From positions 24,209,190-24,273,189 of the forward strand of contig OZ038495.1 in the NCBI GenBank assembly GCA_964036315.1: 64,000 nt of DNA, written 5' to 3'. This DNA is from Acanthosepion esculentum. Lineage: Eukaryota; Mollusca; Cephalopoda; Sepiida; Sepiidae. This document shows, piece after piece, positions 51,440-60,340 of this stretch (positions are counted from its first letter, which is position 1; every line of letters starts with the position of its first letter). The translations under genes and the position numbers were made by a program. Under the pieces are notes generated by a model. It was not told where the DNA came from and ran no database searches. It was given only the letters and a program-made list of their open reading frames with translations.

Positions 51440-52050
51440 ATGATCCCCCCTATTATACTTAAACATTTACATAAATCAGTACAATATAGATTAAGAACAA
51501 ATCCCAGAAATAAGCAAATGTTTGATGAAGCTAAAGTTAAGTATGTAAAAGCCCTTGAAGAAAGCAAATACAAAGTAAATATAGAATACATGGAAAACAT
51601 AGAAGGTAAAAATCAAAAAGCCACTGCAATTGTAGCCTTAATGTAAGAACTAATGTCGGTAGAATCTTTCTCGATTTAATAGATCAACAGTTAAAACATT
51701 TAACAACATTAATGAAGATTTTTAACAAAGTAACATAAAGATCAGCCGCAGCTGCGTTAGAAATATTGAACAATTTATATCTCATCGTAACAATGTATTA
51801 TTGAATAATTATATAACTTGCGAAACAGAAAAATATAACGAGGCAAGAATAGATAATAAAATATGTAATTGCCGACATAATAGGAACTGTCCCTTAAACG
51901 GCCAATGTTTGACAATTAAATTTTTTATAAAGCTAACATACAGATTGTTTAAAGGAAAGAAACTTTCACTGGTCCAACTGAAACGCCTTGAAAAAATAGA
52001 TTTTATAATCACAAACTAAGTTTAATAAATACAAAAATAATTAAGGTGAA
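51440..52050 (+). pseudogene. Decayed Penelope-like C-terminal region, copy 1
   Basis: The segment starts with an open stretch MIPPIILKHLHKSVQYRL...EAKVKYVKALEESKYK (51440-51646). It goes on in shifted frames as TNVGRIFLDLIDQQ (from 51651) and KISRSCVRNIEQFI (about 51737), then a cysteine motif CNCRHNRNCPLNGQC (about 51866-51912). This order (ILKHLPKS, F.KA...Y..AL..SGY, TNVGK.FL.LID, KISYSC..N, CxC...CPL.G.C) is the linker ahead of GIY-YIG in a family of Penelope-like or related retroelements common in marine invertebrates. Several frameshifts and stops make it non-functional. The endonuclease core after it is barely legible. Confidence 0.6.
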
Positions 52051-52470
52051 AATCAAGAAGACACCGCTATAGTTTAATCCCCCTTATAGCCCTAATATAA
52101 AAACCAATGACGGTAAAATCTTTCTCAAGCTAATATATCAACAGTGAAAAAAATGTAACTGCCGAAATAATATGAACTGTTCCTTAAAAGGCCAATGTTT
52201 GACAATTTGTTTTTATAGAGCTAAAATACAATCTGATAAAGAACAAAAAATTTATATTGGCCCAACTGAAACGCACTGGAAAAATAGTATTTGGAATCAG
52301 AGACTAAGTTAAAAAAATATTACTCTAAATATTACTGTCAAAGAAAGGATGGTGCATTTATACCAAAGATTACGCGGGAAATAAAGGCTAGAACTAAATC
52401 TTACACTGGTAAAGACGAAAGATGTAACCTTTGAGTTTTATAAAAAATTAATATTCTAAAAAAGTAAATA
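52050..52470 (+). pseudogene. Decayed Penelope-like C-terminal region, copy 2
   Basis: A second, separately decayed copy follows directly: FNPPYSPNIKTNDGKIFLKL (about 52075-52134), CNCRNNMNCSLKGQC (about 52157-52201), then KIYIGPTETHWKNSIWNQRLS (about 52248-52308), which keeps the YIG..E..(K/W)...H-like core of a GIY-YIG nuclease. The two copies overlap in content (the TNxGKIFLxLI and CxC...C parts occur in both), so this is a partial duplication or two insertions, not one element. Confidence 0.6.
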
Positions 52471-53068
52471 AACCTAATTCACTAAACAAAATAAATGAAT
52501 TAATGGTCACATGTAGAAATAAAAAAATAAATATCTCTTCAAATATATTGAGCCAGATTGATTTAAATTCAAGCAATATATCTTGTTTTTTTTTTAAATT
52601 TCATTTATTTACTTTTCCTTACGTTCAGAATTAGATGTATGACTGTATATTTATTAGTTTGTATTATTTTACTATTTACTTCAATGTATGTTTATGTTCT
52701 TTTACTGATATCATTAAATGAAAAGTATCTTAAATAAATATTATTAATATAGAGATTGTGTATTTTGTTATTTCTTTTATATAGGATGCATGTGCATATT
52801 TATATGTATATCTTTATAATTATTTGAATCATAGTTGTGCGTATATGATGTTATGTTTCTTGTATATTGAATAATAAGTTGAAAAACAGAAAAACAATTA
52901 TAACGAGGAAAGAGTAGATAATAAAAAAATGTAACTGAAAATAATGTGAACAGTTTAGAAATATACTTTGGATATACTGAAAGTCATATATTCACAGGCA
53001 TATCTATATACTTGTATATGGATATGTATTTATGTACACGTTCATATATGAGTATATGTATATGTTTA
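52471..53068. other. Unassigned AT-rich intronic sequence
   Basis: AT-rich, with A-runs and T-runs. A short segment at 52885-52945 repeats wording of the Penelope-like relic (GAAAAACAGAAAAACAATTATAACGAGG), which suggests a further small fragment. No ORF, RNA gene or exon is supported. Confidence 0.45.
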
Positions 53069-53125
<57 letters not shown>

Positions 53126-53128
53126 CAC

Positions 53129-53200
<72 letters not shown>
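53069..53200. repeat. (TA)n microsatellite with TACATA/TACACA interruptions
   Basis: About 130 bp of TA dinucleotides with a few AC interruptions near 53106 and 53125. The open frames across it are trivial YIYI repeats. Confidence 0.97.
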
Positions 53201-53204
<4 letters not shown>

Positions 53205-53261
53205 GGGTTCATATGTACATATTTCAGCCTAAGGAAAATGGTAGGTAGACTATACACTTAC

Positions 53262-53365
53262 CGATCAGGAAGCCAACCACCAAGTAGCATGGCAATCAAA
53301 TAACCAACAAAAAATACGGTGTAAATTTGATTGGCGAGCCATTCCTTGTCACAAACTAAATTGAA
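53262..53365 (-). CDS. Exon of an SLC22-type organic ion transporter (downstream exon)
   Basis: This 104-bp exon encodes [17 protein letters not shown], then a hydrophobic segment (transmembrane helix 2) and GGWLPD, with the last codon begun as CG. This is the hallmark FDLVCD..W motif and the start of the MFS motif A (G..SDR.GRR) of SLC22 organic cation/anion transporters. On the minus strand a pyrimidine tract and TTCTAG precede it (acceptor AG at 53367-53366) and CG|GTAAGTG follows (donor GT at 53261-53260). It joins in frame to the exon at 54050-54272. The next exon, expected to start with the end of the DRFGRR motif, is not found between here and the LINE array. Confidence 0.85.
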
Positions 53366-54049
53366 CTAGAAAAAATAGAAAACATTTCATCGAAAATAAC
53401 CAGTGTAAATAAAAATTTTGCAAAAGAAAAAAAAATGATTGAGGGTTAAGCCGGAGCAAGAATGGAAAATATAACCAACAATAATGTAAGGCAAGCTCTA
53501 AAAGTTCCGTAAAATGGAAAACTGTGCGAATTCGTCATCGAGCTACAAGAATTTGAACAATATAAATTTTGCACAGTCTTAGTTAAGCAAAAGGAAATGA
53601 AACATGCAAATTAATTTAAAAGTAATAAGTACCTTCACTAAACTGTTTCATAGGAAAAAATGGAAGTACTAAACTTGTTTTTTAAATTCAAAGCAATAAC
53701 TTACCTATACTGGATACGAGTTAATAGTCATATTAAAACAAATAATACTGATGATAACACTGATGAGAAATATGCAACTATCCCAACCACAAGGAAAACA
53801 TTAGTGGAATCAATGTTTATCATACTTAGCCTATATTTTTGTCTTTAAAACAGGTTTCAACCAATGTGTTTACTTTTACTAAAAATAAACAATAATTAAT
53901 ATTCAAGCGAATAATCCTGATTGAAATGCTTTGTTATCGACTAATCTTAATGGCGATTTAATTTAGAAATACTTTGCCACTAGTTTATAATGAATTACAG
54001 AATTGTCGACACTGATTAAGGAAATCATCAGAAAATCAGAGATACTTAC
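53366..54049 (-). other. Intron between the two SLC22-type exons
   Basis: 684 bp, AT-rich. It starts GTAAGTAT (minus, from 54049) and ends in TTTTTTCTAG (at 53366). No convincing coding sequence lies inside; short open frames on the plus strand are chance. Confidence 0.8.
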
Positions 54050-54272
54050 GTCACTAGTCATTGTTGTTTGAAATATTGATTTGTCATAGACCCAGGAAGC
54101 ACATTTACTGAGGGTTTGGTTTCCCAGGGCACTCTCGTTGGCATAAAGATGACATTTGCTGTAAACTGGTTTCCCATCCACTATCTCTTCAGGAATGAAT
54201 TCTTTGATAAGCTTTGCATGGGCTTCGCTTTGCACTTCGTAAGTGTCATTTGGTAAAATAGGAATAGCACAC
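54050..54272 (-). CDS. Exon of an SLC22-type organic ion transporter (extracellular loop exon)
   Basis: A 223-bp exon: one leftover base and 74 codons from CAIPILPNDTYEVQSEAH to YDKSIFQTTMTSD. SLC22 proteins have a large loop between helices 1 and 2 with paired cysteines, N-glycosylation sequons and the motif C..W.YD.S.F..T just before FDLVCD. Here there are three sequons (NDT, NES, NQT), Cys in CAIP, KCHL and KCAS, and WVYDKSIFQTT. The donor is GAC|GTAAGTAT and the acceptor is ATAAAG|G. Splicing to 53365 keeps the frame ([12 protein letters not shown]). The exon for the N-terminus and helix 1 was not found upstream. No stop or frameshift is seen, so it could be a working gene. Confidence 0.87.
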
Positions 54273-54427
54273 CTTTATCGGAAAAATAAAAACCAATATC
54301 TATTAATATTATTACTAGAAGGACTCGTAATAAATTACACGGATTTAATAATTCATTTTTATGTAGCACTGAACTATTTAACCCATGTCCACTTACAGAT
54401 AGTTATTTCTCGGGCTAATATCCTCAG

Positions 54428-54960
54428 CTTCCTTGAAGTGGAACGACTTTATTGAATCCATTGCTAGGTCTACTGCTAAGAAAGTTGGTTCACTGTTTCG
54501 TGGTAGACAATTTATTTTCTCCAGAATCTATCTTACATATCTATAAGTCTGCCATTCGACCATGCTATGAATATTGATGTTAGATATGGTCCGGTGCTCC
54601 TGCTATATATTTAGAGATTCAGCCACTTTTTCCACCGCCGTAAAGCTGCTTCGCTGTACCGCTTCTATAATTACTTCATAGTAATTGTTCGGATGCGCAC
54701 TCAGCTATGATATCCATGAATTTAAGCACAGTACTAGATTAGCAACAAGGTCTCATCAATTTATAGTTGAATTGGCTAGATATATTCTATGATAACATTT
54801 TCTTTTTTCGCACTTCTCACTTGTGGGACACCCTTCCAGCTCCATGCTTTCCAGTCAATTGATGTTTAAAAAAATGCAATGCTATTCGTTATCTTTGTCT
54901 TACTGATTGCTCTTCTAGTGTTAATAATGTTTCTGTTTGCTAATTTTTTCAAACCCAGTA
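54428..54960 (+). pseudogene. CR1/jockey-like LINE 3' relic, copy 1
   Basis: In shifted frames the plus strand reads SLKWNDFIESIARSTAKKVG (54431-54490), LHIYKSAIRPCYEY (about 54534), IWSGAPAIYLE (about 54588), then HEFKHSTRLATRSHQFIVEL (about 54716-54775) and RTSHLWDTLPAPCFPV (about 54814-54860). This is the C-terminal thumb region of a CR1/jockey-type ORF2 (pattern W..HI..I....KK...L..., PRT..LWNSLP..CFP). Several stops and an internal deletion make it dead. It lies in what would be the upstream intron of the transporter. Confidence 0.7.
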
Positions 54961-55043
54961 ACACCTTGTCTCTTAGTAGCACTGCTGTCTTGCATGTGGT
55001 GAATGCGATTAAAAAGAAAAAGAAAGGGGGTTATAGTATCTTT

Positions 55044-55240
55044 TAAAAAACACTGAAATATTCTCAAAAGATCGTTAGGTCTCGAAACCTGATTTAAGCC
55101 GTCAAATGACTTTATATAAGATGACCTCCTCCAATCTCTTTTTGTCACTCTACATCCCCTTCTCCCTCGATCTCTCTTTTTCTGTTTTAGTCTTTATGCC
55201 CCTCTTTCTGTTTCCCAATCGGACACTCTGTGGGTTTTAA
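55044..55240 (+). repeat. Unnamed CT-rich interspersed repeat, copy 1
   Basis: Begins near CACTGAAATATTCTCAAAAG, contains GATCGTTAGGTCTCGAAACC then TGATTTAA (from 55071) and a CT-rich tract with CCAATCTCTTTTTGTC. Shared with the copies at 55327 and 57098. No coding content or recognised RNA promoter. Confidence 0.6.
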
Positions 55241-55326
55241 TAGGATATTTGATTCGAAGAGCATAATATGTTTTTACTAGATTTCATAATGATTATAATT
55301 ATTAAAGAATGATTTTAATTTCAAAA

Positions 55327-55560
55327 GGTCACTTGCAGTTCAGCAGTGAATTTGTTCTCAGCAGATCATTAGGTCACAAAACATGATTTAGCCACTTACT
55401 ATAAGCAACTGCCTTATCTAAGATGAGTCCCCCCCGATCCCCTTTGTGTCGCACTCTCTTTTTGTCTCTCTTTGTCCCTCTCCATCTTTCTATTTTAAAC
55501 AGTATGTCCTTTTATCTTTCTGTTTCCTTGTCAGTATCTGTGATACCAAGCGTGACACAC
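55327..55560 (+). repeat. Unnamed CT-rich interspersed repeat, copy 2
   Basis: GTCACTTGCAGTTCAGCAGT, GATCATTAGGTCACAAAACA then TGATTTA (from 55364), a CT-rich tract and an end at AAGCGTGACACAC. The last element is shared with copy 3. Confidence 0.6.
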
Positions 55561-55832
55561 ACCATACATAGGTACAAGCGTATTAATATATAGATACATT
55601 CTTTAAAAAAAGATCTTTTGTTCATAATTAATTCATGAGCTTTGCCAGTGTTTATTTAAAAATAAATCATTGAAGGTCAGAAACACTAAATATTGGTGCA
55701 TTTTTACGCATTACAGTGGAACTTCAATTTAAAAGATTAATAGCGATCGTCCGTTAAAGCCGTTTGTCCGTTAATTTGAAGCACTTTTATTCCTGGTCTA
55801 AAACACCCAATACAGTAAAAATTATTGTAAAT

Positions 55833-56297
55833 TTGGCATCTCGTCTACAGTCGCTCTCTCACAGACGTGCCGTCGCCTCCCTTTGTCTTTTCTACTAATA
55901 CTTTCACGATAACTGCTCCGACGAGCTACTTTCGCTAGTTCCCAGACTGCATGAATTTAAGCGTGCTACTTGGCTGGCATCACGGGCCCACCCTTTCACT
56001 GTCGAAATGGTTAAATGTGGCAATCTCTTCTACTCCAATAGCTTCATGCCTCGCACCTCCCGTCTGTGGAATTCCCTTCCTATTACTTGTTTCTCTGATA
56101 GCTATAATCTCCAACTATTCAAATGTAATGTCAATCGACATCTCCGGATGACATGAACTATCCCCTGTCCTTCTCTTCATCCTATCCTCCATCACGCCTC
56201 TTTACACTCGCTCACACTCTGTAACCCCTTGCGTACTAGTGGCATCCTGCCTTACTTGGTGTGAAATGCTTAAATAAAAATAAAAATAAAAAATAAA
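55833..56297 (+). pseudogene. CR1/jockey-like LINE 3' relic, copy 2, with A-rich tail
   Basis: A 5'-truncated copy: LASRLQSLSHRRAVASLCLF, one stop, YFHDNCSDELLSLVPRLHEF, SRAHPFTVEMV, then PRTSRLWNSLPITCFSDSYN and VNRHLRMT, stop at 56153-56155. About 115 bp of 3'UTR and a tail of (AAAAT)-like repeats (56273-56297) follow. It is clearly the same family as 54428-54960 and far better preserved, with a single internal stop, so it is the younger insertion. Confidence 0.8.
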
Positions 56298-56476
56298 TGT
56301 AAATACAGTATATATGTATGCGTATTTTATTTTTAAGTTACTATATAGCAACTTAAAATAAGTTACACACACAGATATAGAGAGAGATGCTGTGTATGTT
56401 ACGTTTTAAATTTACCTTTACCGTCTGAAAAATTTTAAAGTTTACCTAAACTTACCTTTAAACATTGCTGTATGGT

Positions 56477-56620
56477 CTAATACTGCCGTGAAAGTCCTGT
56501 GATCGTATAGTGGGGCTTCTTAATAAATTTCAATTTGTCACCAATACTAATATTAGTGCGTTTCCTTTTCTCACCTCCGTTACAATTGGACGCCATAATG
56601 AAGGGCTTGACAAAATAAAT
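56477..56620 (-). pseudogene. Tigger/pogo-like transposase, N-terminal stub
   Basis: From ATG at about 56596 the minus strand reads MASNCNGGEKRKRTNISIGD then KLKFIKK, the usual start of a pogo/Tigger or jerky-type transposase (KRKR..LS..DKL.I...), which leads into a psq-type helix-turn-helix. The frame stops after about 40 codons, before any DDE residue. The longer open frame to 56752 only adds leader sequence. Confidence 0.6.
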
Positions 56621-56854
56621 AGTATTATATTCTGAACCAAAATCGATATAAAATGTCCGAGAGACGATGCATGTGTGTACACGACGAGCGCCCAAGTAAA
56701 CAATAGCGTATATTCCTGGAACTACTAGTCGCCAGTCAACAACATCGGCCAATTCTGGAACGAACGGATATTGCTTGCTACGCGCGGGCGTTTTAAGTTC
56801 CAGCCAGACACTACCATTTCTGCGGATTTTGTCCGTTAAATCTGGAGTTCGCTG

Positions 56855-57097
56855 GTTCTGGGACCATTAATTCTAAGTTTTACTCTACATATTTTAATTT
56901 ATAAATATCTTCGCTTACATGTTCTATCTTTTTTAAGCATATACTAGTCAAAATTGTTTTCTATTTATCTGTTTTATGTATTTTGCTTATCTCCTTTTTA
57001 AATAATCAACTCGATCCCGAAGATTGCATTTACAGAGTTACTTCCTCCAGTCTGTAAAAAAGAAGATGAGATTAAAAAAGAAAAAAGAAAAACTAAG
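56855..57097. other. Unassigned AT-rich sequence
   Basis: No ORF or repeat recognised. It lies between the Tigger-like element and the third copy of the CT-rich repeat. Confidence 0.4.
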
Positions 57098-57384
57098 ATG
57101 TCACATGACATTCAGAGACAAATTTGTCCTTACAGATCGCTAGGTCACAAAACATGATTTAACCCCTCACTACAAACTGCCTTTATCTCTGATGACCACT
57201 CCAATCTCTCTCTTTCTGTCTTTCTACATTAGTCTCTCTTTTTCTGTTTTATTTTATATGCCCCTCTCTCTTCTGTTTGCACTCTAATCACTCTCCGTGT
57301 CTCACTGTCTTTTGTATCCCTACGTTCTCCCCCACCTCTCTCTCTCTCTCTCTCTTTCTGTTTGCCTCTCGGTCAAGCGTGACA
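57098..57384 (+). repeat. Unnamed CT-rich interspersed repeat, copy 3
   Basis: The longest copy: GTCACATGACATTCAGAGAC, GATCGCTAGGTCACAAAACA then TGATTTAA (from 57156), ATGACCACTCCAATCTCTCT, a long CT tract, and the end GGTCAAGCGTGACA at 57371-57384. Diverged from the other two copies but aligned over its whole length. Confidence 0.62.
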
Positions 57385-57423
57385 AGTGCAATCAATATAT
57401 AAATTATATTTAGTGTATAACAA

Positions 57424-57460
57424 GACCACCACCACAACCACCACATCTACCACAACCAAT
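57424..57460. repeat. Short (ACC)n-like tract
   Basis: CCACCACCACAACCACCACA and similar trinucleotides over about 35 bp. Confidence 0.8.
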
Positions 57461-58060
57461 TGATTTCATTAATATAATTATTATACATAGGATCCTATTT
57501 ATTATTTGTTTATTGTTACTTTGAATTGTATACATTGTTTTTTTTTTTACAGCTGATTGGATACTAAGCGACAGTTGTTTTACTCGTTACACCACCAAGT
57601 TACTTTTACATATTCGTTGCTTTTTCAAAAATACTGTTCTCTGGAATTTTTATACATCTTCCAAATTGCAATTTCACTCTATCTGAAAATCTCCTCGGGG
57701 CACGAAGTGAGTCGATTATGATAATTTTAATACAGTCATATTACATGATTTTTTTTATTTCTTTAGAAAGGGCCAGATAATTCTACCTCACTCGCTTTCC
57801 TATTTTTTTATTATTTGAGATTTTTTCCCTCAATAGTAAAGTCGCCAATCTCCTCAGTATTCTTCCCGATTTTAGTAATGCTGATTTCTGCAAGGTTTTG
57901 ATTCTCTATCGAATTTCTAGTTTTCAAAAATCCTGGGAAAGAACAACGAGATCAATAACTGTATTGATTGATCGATTGTTTTATTTTTCATAGCTCATCA
58001 AATTATATTTTGGATTGTAAGAATGATAATTTTACATGTGAATATTGCATTAAATGTCTT
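57461..58060. other. Unassigned AT-rich sequence
   Basis: No gene is seen. A TTACACCACC motif at 57586-57595 echoes the one at 58380-58389 and may be a tRNA-like SINE remnant, but the match is too short to call. Confidence 0.4.
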
Positions 58061-58089
58061 TTAACAATGATTTTTCCAGATAGCATCTT

Positions 58090-58320
58090 ACTATTTAACC
58101 CATAGCTGAACGAAGATGGAATCATACATTTCACCAAGGGTATTTGCGCATGCATCAACTATTTGCAGGTTATTTAAAGCCAGAAAATATTTAGATTGTA
58201 TGAATTTCTTTTTAGATATTAATTATTTAGTGATATAAGTTTTACTAATTATACCATAGCTGGAGGGAGAAGATATGGATTCTTACCTTTCCTAAGGGTA
58301 TTTTTGCGTAATTTAATATA
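58090..58320 (-). repeat. Two diverged direct copies of a 60-bp motif (SINE-tail candidate)
   Basis: 58098-58158 and 58252-58310 share CCATAGCTG, GATGGAATCATAC/GATATGGATTCTTAC, TTTC and AAGGGTATTT.TGCG in the same order, about 155 bp apart. On the minus strand the second copy lies downstream of the 5S-like piece, so it may be the tail of a 5S-headed SINE. Confidence 0.5.
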
Positions 58321-58400
58321 ACGAACGCATCTAGAATTGGGACTCGGCTGTCAGAATAACAATTTCGAGCCATTATCCATTACACCACCCACACATTAAA

Positions 58401-58467
58401 GCTTACAGCAATTAATATTCCCAAGCGGTTACCGATCTAGGTACTGATCAGGCTCGATGTTGCTTCA
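58401..58467 (-). pseudogene. 5S rRNA-derived fragment
   Basis: The plus strand TACAGCAATTAATATTCCCA, then AGCGGTTACCGATCTAGGTA, then CTGATCAGGCTCGATGTTGC, follows the antisense of the 3' two thirds of animal 5S rRNA (TTCCCAGGCGGTCACCCATC, AAGTACTGACCAGGCC.., GACGTTGCTT) with roughly one mismatch in five and no gap. The 5' third is not recognisable. It is not a working 5S gene. It is either a 5S pseudogene or the head of a 5S-derived SINE, given the motif at 58252-58310 downstream. Confidence 0.7.
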
Positions 58468-58499
58468 CGCCAAGCAATGTAATAATATCACTAAGGCAC

Positions 58500-58884
58500 A
58501 GGTGGGGGAGGGGATACTGGATGTGAAAGAAAAGGAAAAAGTTTTAAAAGTAACCGGAAAGCCAATCCTAAGCTAAGAACATGGGATAATCCTCTACTAT
58601 GATTCAAAAGACACCGAAAGATGCAGAATACATAAATATATCCACAGTATTATTTAAACCCCAAAGCACATTCACCGCTGACATTTATTCACATCTAACA
58701 TAATAAAATAGAAACGAATATCCACAGCGTAATCTAAATTACCTCCCTTAAAAATTTATCTTTTCTAATGTAAATATTTGAAAATGTGACGACGATAGAA
58801 TGAAATTTGAAAAACTAAAGAAAATTTATAAGTGATAACACATCCGGATATGTAAATTTGCTGAATGTCTACAAATCTCTTAAG

Positions 58885-58886
<2 letters not shown>
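58500..58886. other. Unassigned AT-rich sequence
   Basis: No coding or structural feature was recognised. A TTACCTCCCTTA motif at 58739-58750 recurs at 59720-59731. Confidence 0.4.

Positions 58887-58968
<82 letters not shown>
58887..58968. repeat. (TA)n microsatellite flanking the inverted repeat (left)
   Basis: About 80 bp of TA repeats directly abutting the left arm of the inverted repeat. Confidence 0.97.
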
Positions 58969-58974
<6 letters not shown>

Positions 58975-59538
58975 GAAGAGAGGTACCGCAAACTTTTTTG
59001 GTTGTAATGTGGGTTTTTTAAAAAAATATTATTCTTTATTTTTCATAGTTTTACAACACGTGTTTCTGGTCTTACGACCGTCTTCAGGTAAAGGGTGGTG
59101 ATTTCCACATATTATTAAAAATAATTATTAAAAATAATTAATTTTTTTCCTTTATGTTTTTCAATGTTAAATCTTCTCTATATGAGACATTCTCTGTTTT
59201 TGTGTTGGTCATTCCAATGTCTTTCTTTAAAGAAGACATTGGAATGACCAACACAAAACAATGTGTCTTTCTTTAAAGAAGACATTGGAATGACCAACAC
59301 AAAAACAGAGAATGTCTCATATAGAGAAGATTTAACATTGAAAAACGTAAAGGAAAAAAATTAATTATTTTTAATAATTATTTTTAATAATATGTGGAAA
59401 TCTCCACCCTTTACCCGAAGACGGTCGTAAGACCAGAAACACGTGTTGTAAAACTATGAAAAATAAAGAATAATATTTTTTTAAAAAACCCACATTACAA
59501 CCAAAAAAGTTTGCGGTACCTCTCTTCTTTTTAATATA
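58965..59538. repeat. Near-perfect inverted repeat: two 5'-truncated element ends head to head
   Basis: The arm 58965-59234 is repeated in reverse at 59267-59538 with only a few mismatches (for example GGTGGTGATT against AATCTCCACC reversed). From the centre outward each arm encodes the same C-terminus (KDIGMTNTKTENVSYREDLT...NxKEKN, stop), then a 3'UTR with GAAGACGGTCGTAAGACCAG and GGTACC, and ends at a (TA)n tract. A 46-bp direct duplication (59219-59264 and 59265-59310) sits at the centre. This is most simply two copies of one 5'-truncated retroelement, probably Penelope-like or LINE, joined at their truncated ends. Confidence 0.8.
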
Positions 59539-59580
59539 CACACTTTTCTCTCGTTGGAACCATTATAACCTCTTCATTTC

Positions 59581-59582
<2 letters not shown>

Positions 59583-59638
<56 letters not shown>
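59583..59638. repeat. (TA)n microsatellite flanking the inverted repeat (right)
   Basis: TA repeats 45 bp beyond the right arm. Confidence 0.97.
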
Positions 59639-59639
<1 letters not shown>

Positions 59640-59642
<3 letters not shown>

Positions 59643-59760
59643 AATAAAGAACAAATTGAAAACATAAATTTTATACGTTATCTCCCTTAGATTGGCTGAA
59701 AACATGAAATTTGATAGGTTACCTCCCTTAGATAGTTCGGTAACATTTTGCTAAAACATA
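59640..59760. repeat. Two direct copies of a CTCCCTTAGAT motif
   Basis: ATAAATTTTATACGTTATCT then CCCTTAGAT (from 59664), and ATGAAATTTGATAGGTTACC then TCCCTTAGAT (from 59705). The spacing is about 41 bp. The repeat family is not recognised. Confidence 0.5.
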
Positions 59761-59815
59761 TCTGCAAGTAAGTATATTGAACATATACGCAATTTCGCTA
59801 AACCGAAAACGCATT

Positions 59816-59818
<3 letters not shown>

Positions 59819-59855
<37 letters not shown>

Positions 59856-59864
59856 ATGTGTGTG

Positions 59865-59900
<36 letters not shown>
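59819..59900. repeat. (TA)n-(GT)n compound microsatellite
   Basis: TA repeats at 59819-59846 change to GT repeats through 59899, ending in GCGCGC. Confidence 0.97.
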
Positions 59901-59904
<4 letters not shown>

Positions 59905-60340
59905 ATTTACCGGACGGAGAATAAAAAAAATCGAGACAGATTTGAACTTAAACCGTTGAGAGAGAAAATAATAGACTGCTGTCCCTATTATGAGAGAATA
60001 TTTCTCCAAAATAATCTGTTTTTATATATGAAAAAAATATCACTAAAATGACTGTCTTCAAAATTTCATTGCAGTTCATATTGATCTTGGCATCCAAAAA
60101 TATATAAAATATAATTTTTTTCTTCACGATACACTGAGTGTATTATAAACACGTGTGTCTTAAATATACAAAATAATTTTTGCTTAAACGTTCAGCGAAA
60201 TAATCCGGGCAAGAGTAGTTCAAAATAGAATTAAAAAAAGAGGTAAAATAATTTAAAATTCATTGACTAATTCATGAAGGATAACATTTAAAACTTAAAT
60301 GGAATTAAGCCCCTTATTGACTCCAAAATAGTTTCAAAAT
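59901..60340. other. Unassigned AT-rich sequence upstream of the gag relic
   Basis: No LTR terminus (TG...CA pair with primer-binding site) could be identified, nor any ORF of note. Confidence 0.4.

Larger units (their letters stand above)
55714..56854 (-). mobile_element. Tigger/pogo-like DNA transposon relic with a nested LINE fragment
   Basis: The left end TA-CAGTGGAACTTCAATTTAA (from 55714) and the right end, read inward as CAGCGAACTCCAGATTTAACGG (from 56854), are degraded inverted repeats of the kind found on Tigger/pogo elements, with repeated GTCCGTTAA motifs inside both. The left TA target is kept; the right flank is not TA, so that side has decayed. A transposase start lies at 56477-56596. 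The LINE piece at 55833-56297 is inserted in it. Confidence 0.55.

Noticed and set aside
52946..53257. Open frames across (TA)n tracts at 53 kb, 58.9 kb, 59.8 kb and 50.7 kb
   Set aside because: They are Tyr-Ile or Cys-Val dipeptide translations of microsatellites.
53660..53848. A 62-codon plus-strand open frame within the transporter intron
   Set aside because: AT-rich, without motifs, and lying between two well-defined minus-strand exons.
54921..55148. A 75-codon minus-strand open frame near 55 kb
   Set aside because: It runs through the LINE relic and the CT-rich repeat on the opposite strand and shows no recognisable domain.
57560..57600. tRNA gene or tRNA-derived SINE on the minus strand around TTACACCACC
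   Set aside because: No complete A and B boxes or cloverleaf can be traced; the match is about ten bases.
59404..59450. Hammerhead-ribozyme-like motif in the arms of the inverted repeat (GAAGACGG...GACCAGAAAC)
   Set aside because: Such ribozymes occur in Penelope-like elements and the wording is suggestive, but the CTGATGA core is not matched and the three-stem layout cannot be drawn with confidence.
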